From Phialocephala subalpina (lineage: Eukaryota; Ascomycota; Leotiomycetes; Helotiales; Mollisiaceae), in contig FJOG01000017.1 in assembly GCA_900073065.1 (NCBI GenBank), forward strand, positions 248,001 through 312,000: a stretch of DNA of 64,000 nt. The letters run 5' to 3'. A program made the translations under genes and the position numbers. Below the pieces are notes generated by a model. It saw nothing but the letters and a program-made list of their open reading frames with translations, searched no databases and was not told the origin of the DNA. How positions within the stretch are numbered: the first letter of the stretch is position 1; each line of letters opens with the position of its first letter. Of this stretch, positions 1-13,177 are shown piece by piece.

Positions 1-2087
1 GAAGCGTATACAAAATTACTCAGGCTTTCACTCACCTGATTGAGTAATGGCTTCCTTGTATTATCTCCGACAACATGAACAATGCCTTGCTCATACCAAG
101 CTCTAAGCGCATCACCGTTGTGCATACCAGTGATAGCAGGAGGAATGATTCCCGTGCTACTGAACTTGTTGGCCTTGGAAATTCCTGACTGATCCAACCA
201 AGCTTTGTTCCAGGTGAGTTCTCTAACGACATCAAAGTATGTAGAATTGTCCTGATCTTCGTGAGAGAAGGTATGCGAGATATGGGCGAAAGCGTTCAGG
301 TTGGCAGTGTTTTGCCACCAGACCAGAAGTGCATCCTTCTGAAGACATGCGAGACTGTAGTTTCCGTAAACGATGGATGCATTTACCGGCCAGATGCTTG
401 AGCCTGAGCCCAGAGGCTTTGCGAATTCCAGTGGAGTATCGATTTGATCCGAGTACTCGACTGCTTCCGTTAGAGGTTTGGTCTGATGGGGAGTATATTT
501 CTCTCTTGTCAAGATGTGACAGAGGCTGATAATCAAAAATATGAGATTACCTACTCGGACCTGGATTACAAACCTTATCGCTGCCGGACTTGTCCGCTGC
601 CTGTGAAAGATGGGTTAATGACCCTGTCATGTGAGATCCAGGTGGCTTACCTCAATGTTACCGTTGCCATTGTGCCCAATTTCCATGAACCAATTACTAC
701 CTGTAGGAAGCCTCTTATTGATGCCTGCCATCACAGTGATATGATGAGAAACATCAGCTGCTGAGCAACGGAAATTTTCTCCTGTGTCGAACATCGGTGT
801 CTCGCTAAAATCCAGTTAGGGAAATACCTCTGGGTTAGATTGAGCAGACATACAGAAACATATCGTCGACTATGGAGTAAGTTAGCTTGGATTTCAAGTG
901 TGAAGACAATTATCATAAGTTGCGCCTGTTCATGGAGAAGAACGTGCTGGCTAGGGGTAAGAGAAGAGCTAGACGACTGACCTTGGGTGTTTAACATTGC
1001 TCTGCGCCATCCTACAACTATGTTCATTAGCATAATGCCTTGGATAGAGATCAACAATGCTTACACAACCCTCTGGTTCCCCAAGTGATCCACGCATGTT
1101 GGAGGAAATTGGAGGTCAAGGACCAGTCCGTAGCAAACGGGAGGAAGAAGACCATCTAAGACATAATCAGACCTGAAGCCAATTTAAGATATCGAACAAG
1201 ACTTACTTGTTGGCGGCCATCAATGACATTTATCACCGCTGCAGTGGATGTAGTAGTGATGTTTTCAGCTGTAGCTGGGGCGAATTGAGCGATCTCCCAA
1301 GCGATCTTGGGATTGGTGATTTTGGCAGGATAATGATACAATCCCTTAGTGGTGAGTCCAGCGCCGCTACGTTGATTTAGCAAGAGATCAATTTCATGGT
1401 TCAAATAGAGGCAGCTTACACGTTCAGTCCTGCTTGAGGAAAGGAGGTTGCATTGGAGATCGAGATCAACTGCTCGCCAGTACAGCATGCACCGAGTGAT
1501 TGTGTTCCAGTGTCGGCTGACGGAGCAACATCAAGTCTCACCATTCGAACACCAAAGGCTACTTGATAGGAATAGAGTGAGGTCCATTGAGCAGTTGTCA
1601 AAGCGCTTGCGAAACCTTTCGTCCCATAGTTGTAACTGGCTTCCGATAAGACAACAATGAGTCCAAAGTTTCCGTGGGTAGCAGTGTCGTTGAGGCTTGG
1701 TAGAGCTACACCTGCTTGAGGTACGATCAAGACAGTGTAGGGTATTCCTCGATCATTTAGGCCCGAGTATGCCGAATATGCCGAGGCTGTGTCCCGTGCT
1801 ATAACCAAAACCGTACTGTCAACCTTGCCCGAAGTAACTGCTTGTACAGCAGGAACCTTTGCAGTTGTAACGAAGCTGGTGTTGGCGCTGATAGTCAGTT
1901 GAGTCGTTTGGAGAACGCCAAGAGGTACTGGTGAGGCGGCTTGAACAACAGCTTGGTGGTTGAGAACCACATTTTCTGATGCGTGAAAATGAGTGTGATT
2001 GCCTGTCCTGTTATGATGTTTGAAAGCAAAGACCGAAGGCAAGCAGAGAAGTGGTGCCAGTATGCAGGCTGAGGCTGGGATGAACAT
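1..2087 (-). CDS. agd3: Agd3-type galactosaminogalactan deacetylase (CE18), 3' part outside window
   Basis: The product is a secreted polysaccharide deacetylase. In A. fumigatus, Agd3 removes acetyl groups from N-acetylgalactosamine in GAG and makes the polymer cationic and adhesive. Nine exons fit with consistent phase: 2087-1420, 1366-1207, 1155-1065, 1017-982, 869-854, 804-651, 600-574, 482-387 and 338-36. They give 517 residues, then a GTGAGT donor leads off the left edge. The start at 2087 was chosen because it opens a clean signal peptide (MFIPASACILAPLLCLPSVF). Residues of about 80-270 resemble the carbohydrate-binding N-terminal domain (CBM87). The NodB-like motif 1 is V319-D-D-M-F and motif 2 is H438-T-F-S-H442. 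Family assignment is from recognition of these motifs and of blocks such as GLYHYPAKITNPKIAWEIAQ. The boundaries of exons 7 and 8 are the least certain. Paralogous 'extracellular serine-rich' proteins exist, but adjacency to the Gtb3-type gene favours Agd3. Confidence 0.88.
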
Positions 2088-3694
2088 CGTGAACGCCAAG
2101 AGCAAAGATGCAATGCAATGATTCGACGAGACTGTCAAGTAGTATTCGCTTTCAACCCAGAAGCACGCAAGAATATATAAAGGAAGCAGCGAAAACCCAA
2201 GAACGTAATGAACGGGTACAGGAAAATGCTGTCGTGGCCTCACGTTCGAGAACCAGAGTAACGTGTACACGCAGGTTCACACTCTACTTCCCCGCAAATA
2301 GGTCCATATCTGACATTCCGTGAAGTGAAGAATCCTGGATAATCGAAATTTTTGTTTTTAGCCCTATATATTATCCCCAGTCAACCTCATACCACCGTCG
2401 TGGTAATTTATGGTGGAAATGATGGGAGAATGAGCGAAGCGTATGACCTAAAAGCTCGTCATCACTCAATTCATGAAGCGCACGCACAAGAGGAAAAAGA
2501 GATGAGCACTAAGTAGCACCGTGAAGCATTCTGGTCATCGTGCATCGCAAGTTTTTGTCTAGAGCAGCAGAGCAACCAGCAACGAGGAAGGATCTGCTAG
2601 GGCATCGAAAACGGGTAACCAGCTCAGTGGACTGATCTAGGGTAGAAGATACGAATTGCAGCACTTGGCCAACTTTCAATATGGGTATATCGAGATTGGT
2701 GAGAACTGGCGATGGATGAAATGGATCAAATATGGATATGAGGTAAGATCATGGGAGACAGATGAGGCCGGATTAAGCCCCCAGTCAGGTAGGTGGTCAA
2801 GGATGAGGGAGATCCATGCGGGAGGGCTGCCCCCGAAAATACCACATCGCTCAGGGCACTTCAGGGAGTTCCAGGGGCAAGCCAGGCTCGGCCCTAGGCG
2901 TGATGTCGCTAAACTTGACCGCCCAGCAAGCGAGACACGCTAACAAATCTCACTCGTTCCCACGCCTTCTCTCTTCGACTGCAAACGACATTCAATCTAT
3001 TCATCCCATCATCAGAGCGTGTTCTACCACAACACATCCACATATTCTGCCGTAACAACTCCGTCTCTTTACCCCTCCTCTAATCTAGCTCAGGCAAATA
3101 TCTCAGCGTACGGCTTCTTTTCCGGTGCCGACCATGGCCAGGACACTCTACGTCTGGCTTCTCGAGCCAGGGTCCTCCTCGGCACCCCACGGTTCGTGGC
3201 GTCAACCTTCTTCGAGAAGCTATGCGGCCATATCGGTACTTACGAGATTGCACAGTGACCTCTAAAGATGCCCAATCTGTGAACGCCAAGCAACCATGGA
3301 AGATTCTTGGGAGGCCGGCCCGATGTTTTGAGATTCTGAAGTGTCGGATCCTGCCTATTCTATGTTGAACAATTTGTGTCAAGTTCAAGAGCCAAGAGAA
3401 ACATCGATCCTCCTGGCCGGATGAGTAGCACAATGGAAGGCCATCTGTGTACCTCGCCCCTCAGCCACGCAGACTCCTTTGCTATTTTCTTTCTGGTGTG
3501 ACATTCTCGAAGATCTTCTGTTCCTGGGGACCATGTACATTCACACGTGGGACCAAGCATTTTTCATTTAGCTGACGTTGCTATGGCGCTAATGTTGAAT
3601 TGTTCCATGGATGCCGTATACTTGTCGTTGTATCTTGATTGCTTCTGGTTTTCACCAGTTGATCTGAGTTTGCCAACTCCTCTCTTTGCTCTCC
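2088..3694. promoter_or_regulatory. Divergent intergenic region between agd3 and gtb3
   Basis: This 1.6 kb separates the start codons of two genes transcribed away from each other, so it must hold both promoters. No convincing coding frame was found; open frames at about 2656-3258 are short and overlap each other in several frames. I looked for a StuA-type element (A/T CGCG A/T) because GAG genes in Aspergillus depend on StuA, MedA and SomA, and did not find one by eye. Confidence 0.6.
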
Positions 3695-6600
3695 ATGGCT
3701 CAGATCACTGGTGTTGAAGCTGCTGGATGGCATGAATTGCTTCAATACTGGTGGCAATATGTAAAGGGCATACACATCCACGAGAAATATACATCGCTCA
3801 TGCTATGCTAGGTCTTAGTCGGATTCATTCTGGTCACTCTCGGACTCGGATTGACATTTTTGTTGTACCTGGCGGTGGGCAAGCTCTACAATTACCACAT
3901 TGTAAGCGCCTCTTCCTTTTGTATTCTGGTTTCGTTTCTGCAGAGATCATACATAATATATTTCTGAGCAGATACTGAATGAACAATATATAGAAAAGCA
4001 GAGCCGCGTCCAAGCAACTACCTGCACCTGTACGAAGATACCTATCTCAATCGTCTGCCGGCCTCTCTTCATACTGTATTGAGAAGACGACGGAAAGACC
4101 GGCCAGCTATGGAGTCTATCTGGGCGAGTTCGAAACGCCTCCGAACAGTGATCAAATTCGAATACTGTCACAATGGGATCTCCTAGTCTTCGATCCATCT
4201 CAGGAAGGGGTTCTTGAGGCAATGTCTTGTGGAATGTATGCTATATCACCTCAGACAATAGCACGGCTTGACATCAAGAAAATCGGCGGACGCTCAAAGC
4301 GTCCGGTTTCTTCGGTTGTACAATGGATCAGCAGCTTTATCAAAGTGTCCGCCAAGATCACAGGGCATCAACACTGCATTACGGGAATACTTTTAGGCAA
4401 CTGGGAGGATGTCATTACGGTACCAATCCTGAAGGCATACGTTCTTTTCGCAAGCTCGTTAGGCCTTACTGTCTATCTTGAAGCTTCCGCTCCACAATTC
4501 TTAGTTGACCCAAAATTGGCAGAATTAGACGAAGTCACTGGCCTAGTGATTCGAAATGGTACAATTTCCGCAAATGGAGAAGAGCGGGACGCATTCCAGA
4601 TGTCGCAGATGCGGCCTACGATCAAGGCGTTTGTGTCACAGGCGTGTCTGCGTAGTTTTGTAGTGCTTCTGTGGGAGACTCTCGAGGACGACGCCAAACC
4701 TCTCAATGCGGTGATGAGAAGAAGCTACCAATGGTCAAAATTCTACAGCGCATTATCGTGGATTGGTACCAGGTTGGCTCTCACCTCCGCAGAACTTTCG
4801 CTCGTTCAGCAGGAGCCTCTGGGAGCCTTTGACTGGCTGAAGGAGTTGCGTGTGATGAAAATCCATGATAAATGGAGATTCAACAGAGTTGTAAGCTGGA
4901 TAGCTCCTCTAGACTAATTAGACCTATTGACAGAGTGGCAGATCTCCCGGGATTATTTTCGAGACAATTTCGAACGTATAAATGAGCTACACACAATCCT
5001 TTGCACCGATCCTGACTCGCGGAGTGTCAATACGAACTCGCAAGAGTCGGCTAGATTATCCAGCTTCACATCAGCACCTTCAACAGATAGACGGGTATCT
5101 CACCGCCAATCGTCAACAGCCGGTAAATCTGCAAGCCACAGTTTTTCATCATCACCTCAGTCCTCGGTCTCATTAGGATCTCTAAGCTGGCTGTCCTTGC
5201 TGGATCAGAAGGGAGGGAACGCAATTTCAACCTCACCTAAGGGGTCATTGTATGATTATTACGGCTGCTTTCCTTTAGGCCTTAACGTTACTCGAAAAGC
5301 ATTTGCCGATATCGCACAGGCGCAGCAGCGTCTGAAAGAGATGAGTCTCTTAGATCAGCTGAAGAATTCTCAGCTACAGCAGATTGGCACAAAACTGCAA
5401 GAATTCTGCAACACCTCGACGATTCGCGGCACTCGTCCTGCGCTCGAATGGCTTGCCGTTATACAGGAACTTTCACATCAACTCACGAATCTGTCAGAGA
5501 GTACCTTGGATGATTTCCTAGATCCAATTCGAGTCCACATCGGCCTCGACTCTGGGTTTCAAATTCAGCCCGGAGTCCGGTTCTGGGGAGTTTATGGACT
5601 TGACGATGACGGAAATTTGGACATTTTTCTTTCGAGGAATGTCCATGATATCACTGGTGCTATACTGCATACCTTCCTTTCAAGTCGAGGATGTCCAAGA
5701 CATGATTGCTTTCAGGCGGAAGTTATGTTTGCGGAATGGTCTGGGAATCTTGTCGAGCAGCTTCGTCTGTCCCCACGAATGGTGGATGACTTGGCACTTC
5801 TATCACCCAGAGAACTACTGAAGTTCCTTCAACACCTGACTCTTACTCCTGGTAGCGGAGACTCTACAATTGTTAGTCTAGTCCGAGCTGCGTGTGAGGA
5901 GCAACTGCTTGATGCGACGGACTTCGCCCAATTGAAGGAAACCAGCACCACAGCGTATTTGAGTGGAAGAGCCTCGCCGTCAGATCTCGTTAATGCTCGT
6001 CTTTATTGGTATAGACAAGCTGGATGCCAGCATCCGGATTCATTCGTTGCTCTCCAGAATTTCATACAGATCGATATCTCCATCACTTTAATGCTTAAGC
6101 ACAGGAATATCTCATCTCTGCAGCGGTTGACGGATGCCCTTGTCAGGTGCATCGAGGAAGACAAAATCGACAGCAGGGTCGACCTCATAGCTTTTGCTGT
6201 TTTCTGCTCTATGAGAAAACATGCCTTCGACGAGGCGTACATTGAGGTAACCGATCGTAACACACTCTTCAATGACCAGAGCGACCAAGCAGCTGCATTC
6301 GCGGAACTTTTCGCTACAGGCGCACGATGTGAGGCATACTTCGACCTAACGCCTAGTGCTTTTGGCAAGCTCTTGTCGGATCGTTACCGGGCATACCATC
6401 ATCGGCCTGGCTATGAACCTCCTATCTGGACAGATGCCGAGCCAGCAACACCTTCCGCTTACGCCGCTGCCAAGATTGATGTCGACCCGAATTCTAAGAA
6501 GTCGCAGATGTCGGCACATCAAAGATTCACGTTCCTCAGTGTCTTCGCCATCCCAGCTTTGCTCGACATCCTCTTGCTCACAACCACCGGGCGTGGCTTG

Positions 6601-9600
6601 TACTTGAGCTACAAGATGACCTGGGAGCTGCATCCAGCTACTTTGGCGCTGATGATATCTCTGCTGGTTTCAGGTGCTGTTGGCACTTGGATCACATGTG
6701 GAGGATCTTACTACTTGATATCCATGGCTTTCTCTGCTATGAATATGTTCGTGATCACCAGACTCGTCGGAGGTCTTGCATTCACACTCGCTATTGCGGT
6801 TATCGGCCTCATTGTGATGGGTGTCCTCGATGGCATTGGTTCTGGAGTCGTATTCTTCCTCTACCTGATTGCTCTGACCTCCTATTTGACTCTATTAGCG
6901 ACGCTCGCAAACTTCCAATACCCTGGCTCAGCATTTCAATCGGTAAGTGCACATTTGACGTCGGGACTTTCCTCAGACTAACACTATGACAGGGTCGACC
7001 AATCATTATCATGGCCATTCCATTCCTGTTTATTTCTCCAGTCATCACCATCTGGATCCCTGGTAAAGACATATATGTCTATCTCTGCGTCATCTACGCA
7101 TTCATGATCCTTCTCGTTCTTGGCGTGCGCTACACAGGCTCTCGTTGGACAACCTGGTATCTAGCGATTGAGAAAGTTAACGACCAAGATCTTCGAAAAT
7201 GGTACGTCCAAAAGTACGAGGATGGCGACGAATCTGTCCTGTCTGGCATGACGGAGCCCGGTGTCCTAAAGCTTGCGAGAGATGCCATGAACCGAGATGT
7301 GACTGCGTTCAGAAAGCAGTGGAGGAAGAAGTCTGATGATCCAGTTGTCTTATCGCTGGCGAAGAGTTATGATGCCACTATCTTCCTTCTGGAATGGTAC
7401 AGTGGTTATTCGGGCACGCCTCTATCTATTCCGTACTCCTCAACCTGGAATATGCAGACGAAGGTTGCTTTGCAGACTCTCATGCAGTTACAGACAGGCA
7501 TTCGGCTCCACAATGCTTTCATTCATTGGCGTCAAGCTGGAGACGAAGTTGGTTGCAGTATCCTTTACTTCATTGTCGCACTTCTCGACAAGTGGAATTC
7601 TCTCCTCGCAGGAGGTCAACTCCTGGGAATGGCCGCAAAGAACACAAAGTATCGGATGCCAGTTGGATTCGCATTGGCTTACTACCTCATCGGAGCAGTT
7701 CTTCTTGACTTCAATGCTGCCAAGCTTCACTTGATGACCGCAAAGGGTCAGAATATGCTCATTGATGATGTGTTGTCGATTCCGGAAGCCGTCAAGCGCG
7801 AGGTGCGAGCTAGACGCTACTTGTACTGGACTATGCTTGGGCGGTATCTTCTTTTCCACGTCTGGAGTATGGCTGTGGCTTCAACTCTCCTATGGGTGTT
7901 CGATAGCACGAAGGATTCAACATTACTATTCTTGGCATATGTTGCTGCGTATACAGGTACGACATTCCGCGAATCCCCGAAGATCAGATTACTAACAGAT
8001 TGTCAGGATTGTTATGGTACCAGGTATAGTCTCTACCTCTTCAATCACGGCTCTACTAACCTGTAAGTAGTACACTAAGATCTTTTCCGGACCACGAAGC
8101 CTTAAGCCATTGATCGCCGCCGTTGTGATCGCTCTTCCCTTGGGCCAAGTCCTTCGCCACTTTTATTCTAAGTCGTTCATGTACTGCGATGTGGTTGCAC
8201 TAGGCGTAGCCACTTGGACAGCAGCACTTTTGACACTTTACTACGCACGAATAAAGACCAAATCAGAATACAAGACCGGAAAGAAATCATCGAGCGCAAA
8301 ACAGTCCTGCGATAACTCGGACGGAGATGGTATCTACCACGCGTTTACTAATCCTGGAAAAGACCCGCTGTTGTCTCAAGACGAGCTTCGAATACTCTTT
8401 AACAATCTTCAAGCATTACGAGAGGAGGAGCGTTATCAAGTCGATCCCCAGACCCATCCTGGTTTAGAGATTAAGTCAGTCCTGTTGCACGCTCTTGGGA
8501 ATTGTCGCGAACCTCGCGGATCGTTATCAAAATTTAGTCTTGAAGCGTTTCCGGAAGCTGCCGAGCTCTTGGAGATGACTGTCTTTGCCTTCGAAAACGG
8601 ATCTGTTATCGTCGATTGTATCCCAATGGCTGCAATGATTGATGCATTCGGCGATGTGAAGGCGATCGCATACGCCAATCAAGGCGAGCTGAAGATCATA
8701 ATTGGGTGTGAGATGATGAGTGTGTACGAGCAACAGTCGAGCGTCAGTAATTTCTGCCAGACGTGAGTGGACCTTAAGGATGCTTGAAGCCGCGCTGACA
8801 CATCACTAGAACCGCAGAAGTTATCCTTCATGCCGTTGCAGAAAGTTTCATGGGAATGACCCACGACAGCTCCACGCTGGCCGAATCCTTCCTGGTACCG
8901 GTGCCTCAATTTCACATTGTGCGGCACTCGCCAGTCCCAAGCCGCGTCAAAAACTACTTGACAGCCTCCAAATGTTCAACATCACAAGCACGCGCTCTTG
9001 CTCGATTCTGCGAAGACCAAAGCATCCAATTCTTAGCTCTTGGTTTTGATGCCGACCTTCAGTGGGAGCATCTACCCCGAGATATTCGAGAAATGATAAT
9101 CAGCAGATGTGTTGGCCAGGAGGAGATGTTGACGAGATCCCAACATGAGTGGCTTGTTTTCAACCAAGCTCATGGAATACCGATCAAGACTTTCCTGGCC
9201 AGATGCAACTTTGGTGCTTATGTTGCGATGTCGAACCGGAAATATGCTCTTGGAGCCAGGAATGACACCTCAGGCGAGAGATTTTACCATCAAGACACTC
9301 TCACATCATTGAGCTTTCTTAGAGTCATACCTCCTGTGGCCAAATTCACGACTAGAAAGATTCTACAGAGTCTCAAGGCTCCTTTAAGCACCGTTTATCA
9401 CAATTTGGGCATATGCTTGAAACTTTTGGCCATCGCGTTCGTCGCAGACCCCGAATTTCAAAGAGAGCTCAATTACGCTCTTCACAAAAATCCAAGGATC
9501 ATCAGAAGCGTCACCTTATTTTTCGCCACAGGAGTCTGGAAGTATACGAGAGCAATCCAAACCATCGTCATGCCAATTTTCCTCCTTCATGGTCGCAAAA

Positions 9601-12600
9601 ACGTCACCACATTATGGCACCGAGTTGGCGGCACCACCATATCACTGAAGAGACAACGTATCGCCATAGAAAATTCTGACGGGTTATTCACTGCCTTTAT
9701 CCACCCAGCCAACGGCGAGGACGGAAATTTCGAAGTTCATCAGTATGCTAGCGACCTTGACAAGGAGCCTGAGGACAACACCAAGCTGCAGCGCATCAGC
9801 GTTTACAGCAAAGACATGATATTACTCTCGAGGGAAGATTATTTCAACGGCATCAAAAGTAATGTTTATGTGTACGAATATCTCACCGAGCACGGAGGCT
9901 TGCGTCCCAAACGACTCTCGAAGTTACAAAGTCATCGTTATCCGATGCTACGAAAGTGTATCGAGGGTAAGAACGCATTCGAAGAGGTCAATTTTGACAA
10001 TAGAGGGCTAGTTCAGAGTGGATCATACATTCTTCATGGAAGTTTGATCAGATTCAATTGCCACTATCGCCAAGGTAGCAATTTTGACGACGAGCTCCTT
10101 CGTGCTGAGTTTGTACTTCCCCATTTGACTTGTACAGTCTCTTGGTCAGCACCACCTCCAAGCCACCAAGAAAGGCTTGACAAATGGATCCCACATTCGC
10201 AGATAATGGAGGCTACTTTCGTCCTTGGATCCGATGTCTATGAATCTCATTGGAGATACGACCACAAGTTCCACCCAACAATCCTAACAACACTCAATGG
10301 AGAGCCTGTTGAGACACCACCAATTATTCGTTGGGATCATCTCGGAGTTTTGAAGAAGCCAACCAGATACAGCTTTCATTATGATGACCCCCTGATCACC
10401 TTTTGCTCGATAAAATCACACGCTGTGCCCAGGTGGCTGGGTCTCAACACCCATCAGAACCCAGTGTCGACATCACGAGCACGCTCTCGACTCTGGATGG
10501 CTTGGAAAAACACTCCAGGTTTCGATGGTGTTATCGTGCGGTGGCTAGATGAGCGACTACTCAGAAGAGAACCTCTCTTACGTCCATACTGGCGCCGACG
10601 GGATCGTGGCGATTTACCAGGCGCAGAAGCATTTCTCAACGAGAATGCCGACAGCGTTATGGCTGCTGTCGACTTGGACAATTCCATCTCAGGATGGGCG
10701 CCGCTGGCTATCAAGATCGCGGATTTGTATAGTTTCGGTCAAGGAGGAGATGCGAACAGTCGTACTAGATCCAAAGATCCGGATTTTGATAACGATGAAT
10801 TGCAGGTTCTTGCTGTGGATTCTGGGACTTGGCCGAATGAGGGTGGTGGAGTGTCGGCTTGTAGGAGAGATATGATCAATAATTTGAGGAGCGTGAGTTG
10901 GCATATGATTGCTGAGTCTGCGAACGACTCTGGGCTTCCGAAACATCAGGTATGTCGCCCAGATATGTTTCGCTCATGGCATTTTCGAGCTAACTTGAGG
11001 CACAGACCGAGATGAATGTCCGCAGCTTGAAAGTCATTCCTTTATGGGGCCTTGACTTCCTTACTCCTACTCATGGTCTGTTTAAAGATAGACTAGATAC
11101 GGAAGTTGAGCATGTACCTCGAGACGCTACTAAAGCAGATGTTAGGAGGAACTTCTTGCCTATTTTGACGGCGTTAGTGAAAGGAGCAAGAACAAGCCAT
11201 TTTACCAAAGCAAATATCATGCAGACAACCCGAGCTTTGGTGAACCTCAACACGTACTTTTCGGAAGGCAAACATTGGGGTGCCATTTGGACGAGCCGGA
11301 CTGTTAAGGATGCGTGGCGGGAATTATGGATATCCCAGGACTTGGTAAGTGCTCAGCTTTTTCAACCTTCCTTTCTGTATTTCAAACCTTTTTCATAATT
11401 CAAAATCGCCGTTGAAGTTGCTCATACTGACTTCGAGCAGGTCAGCCCAACTCCATCGGAAGGATGGTTCCAAACCGAGATACCAACAGTGGCACAACTC
11501 GATGGTGCCCTAGAACTCTGGTTCCGCTACCTATTCATCTTCTCCATCCCAGTACCCGATCGCATTCCCGCCATCTTTCAAGCCTCCCACCACAGCGTCA
11601 GCGCATCCTACGGCATCGTCTGCAAAATCAAGCGTGGATGTACCCTTCAAATCTGGGACCATGCCATCAGCTGGCGAGAAACAAACCTCTACCTCTCCTC
11701 AGATCTCTGCGCCATGGCACCATTCGTCCGAAATTCCCTACTCGGACTAATGAGAGTCACCTCGCAACTCATCCTCCACCACGCCGACACTATCCTTCCC
11801 TGTGCAGATTTCTTCAATCCAGGCTGGGAGATCGAAATCGGAACCAGCCAAGGCTCACTCGAGCACCGCAACACATTCAGACGAAAAATCGACCCTGTTG
11901 TCAACGGTATCCCCGACATGTCGAAATTCGCGCCCATCGCCGACATCACTACCCAAATCCCTACTGTAACTATGTTGTCGCATGTCTGGTACGCAAAGGA
12001 TATCAAGACCGCCATTTTATCAGCAGACATTATCGTCAACGAATGGGGATTCACAGACTATGCGCTCGATATATATGGTGCTATTGATAAAGCTCCGAGT
12101 TATTCCACTGATTGTTTTGAGATCATTGCGAGCAAATCGTTGCCGAAGTTTGTGAATATGAGGGGTGAGGCAAATCCGACGGCGGTGTTGGAGAAGACGT
12201 GGGTGTTTTTGAATTCGAGTATTAGTGAAGGCCTCCCGCTTGCTCTGGGTGAAGCGGCGCTGACGGGAGCGCCGGTTGTGTGTACGGATGTTGGTGCTAG
12301 TTTGAGGGTTTTGACGGACCAAGATACCGGGGAGAGGTACTCTGCTGTCGTTGCACCCAACGATGCTCGCAACCTCGCGAGAGCTCAAATCAACTTCCTC
12401 GCCATGCTGGATGAATGGGCTCCTTATGCCAATGATCCTCCTGGCTTCAAGGCTCCAACCATCACCGACAAGCCAACTCCACAAGACGTCGCTGCAATCA
12501 CAAAACGCATGTACGAAAAAACAGCAGAACGAAAAGCTCTCGGGATGCGTTCTCGAGATATCGTTCAAAAGTCCTTCGGAGGAGAACGCTACCTTCGCGA

Positions 12601-13177
12601 ACACGAACAAATGCTCTGGATCGGAAAAGCGCGCTACGACCTCTTACATCGTCCTCCCCCCCGTCTTCATCGTTCTAATCCTCCCTCTCGAAACACGACA
12701 CTCGGACATGGGATCCAGATGCCGAGTAACATATGGGGCAACGCATCTGTTTCTTTTCATGAGAGAACAAATAGAAGAGTCCCGGCTAGTAGTGTGCAGA
12801 CTAATTCTATGATGAATAGTTTGCCGAGTACACTCATGTCACCTGGAGTAAGGAGTTTGTTTGATGTTGGTTCAAGGACTGGGACAGGGCTTGGAACGAG
12901 CAAAGCAAGTACACTGTTCTCGACGCAGCCCACGAGTATGCATTTGCCGCATACAAAGAGTGGGTTGAGTAATATGAGTAGTGGTGGTGGGAAAGTGATG
13001 CCTCAGAGGATTCAGTTGTTGAAGAGGGACTCGAGTTATGGGTATGAGAGTAGTGGGAGGAGCAGTTTTAGGGATCAGTTCGTGACTGGTGCGAAGGAGG
13101 GAAAGCATGGCAAGAGCGGGAAGAGCGGAGAGGATACTTTCATCAGAGATATCACCTCTGCCTTGCAGAGGGTATGA
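3695..13177 (+). CDS. gtb3: Giant membrane glycosyltransferase (GT4), Gtb3/GT4C type
   Basis: This is the likely GAG polymerase/exporter. Ten exons join in phase: 3695-3760, 3812-3901, 3994-4890, 4936-6942, 6993-7956, 8007-8023, 8071-8762, 8810-10949, 11006-11344 and 11441-13177, giving about 2,982 residues. One transmembrane helix lies at about 23-42 (VGFILVTLGLGLTFLLYLAV). Residues of about 80-320 look like an alpha/beta barrel-type domain (GVYLGEFETPP, LLVFDPSQEGV). A block of many hydrophobic helices covers about 880-1410. The C-terminal region is a GT4 catalytic domain with the EX7E motif, E2667 and E2675 (SEGLPLALGEAALTGAPVV). The last ~200 residues are Ser/Gly/Lys-rich and disordered. 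The start is the ATG that opens the first phase-consistent exon; an extra upstream exon cannot be excluded. Its divergent neighbour is agd3, as expected for a GAG locus. Substrate is inferred from context and homology. Confidence 0.85.
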
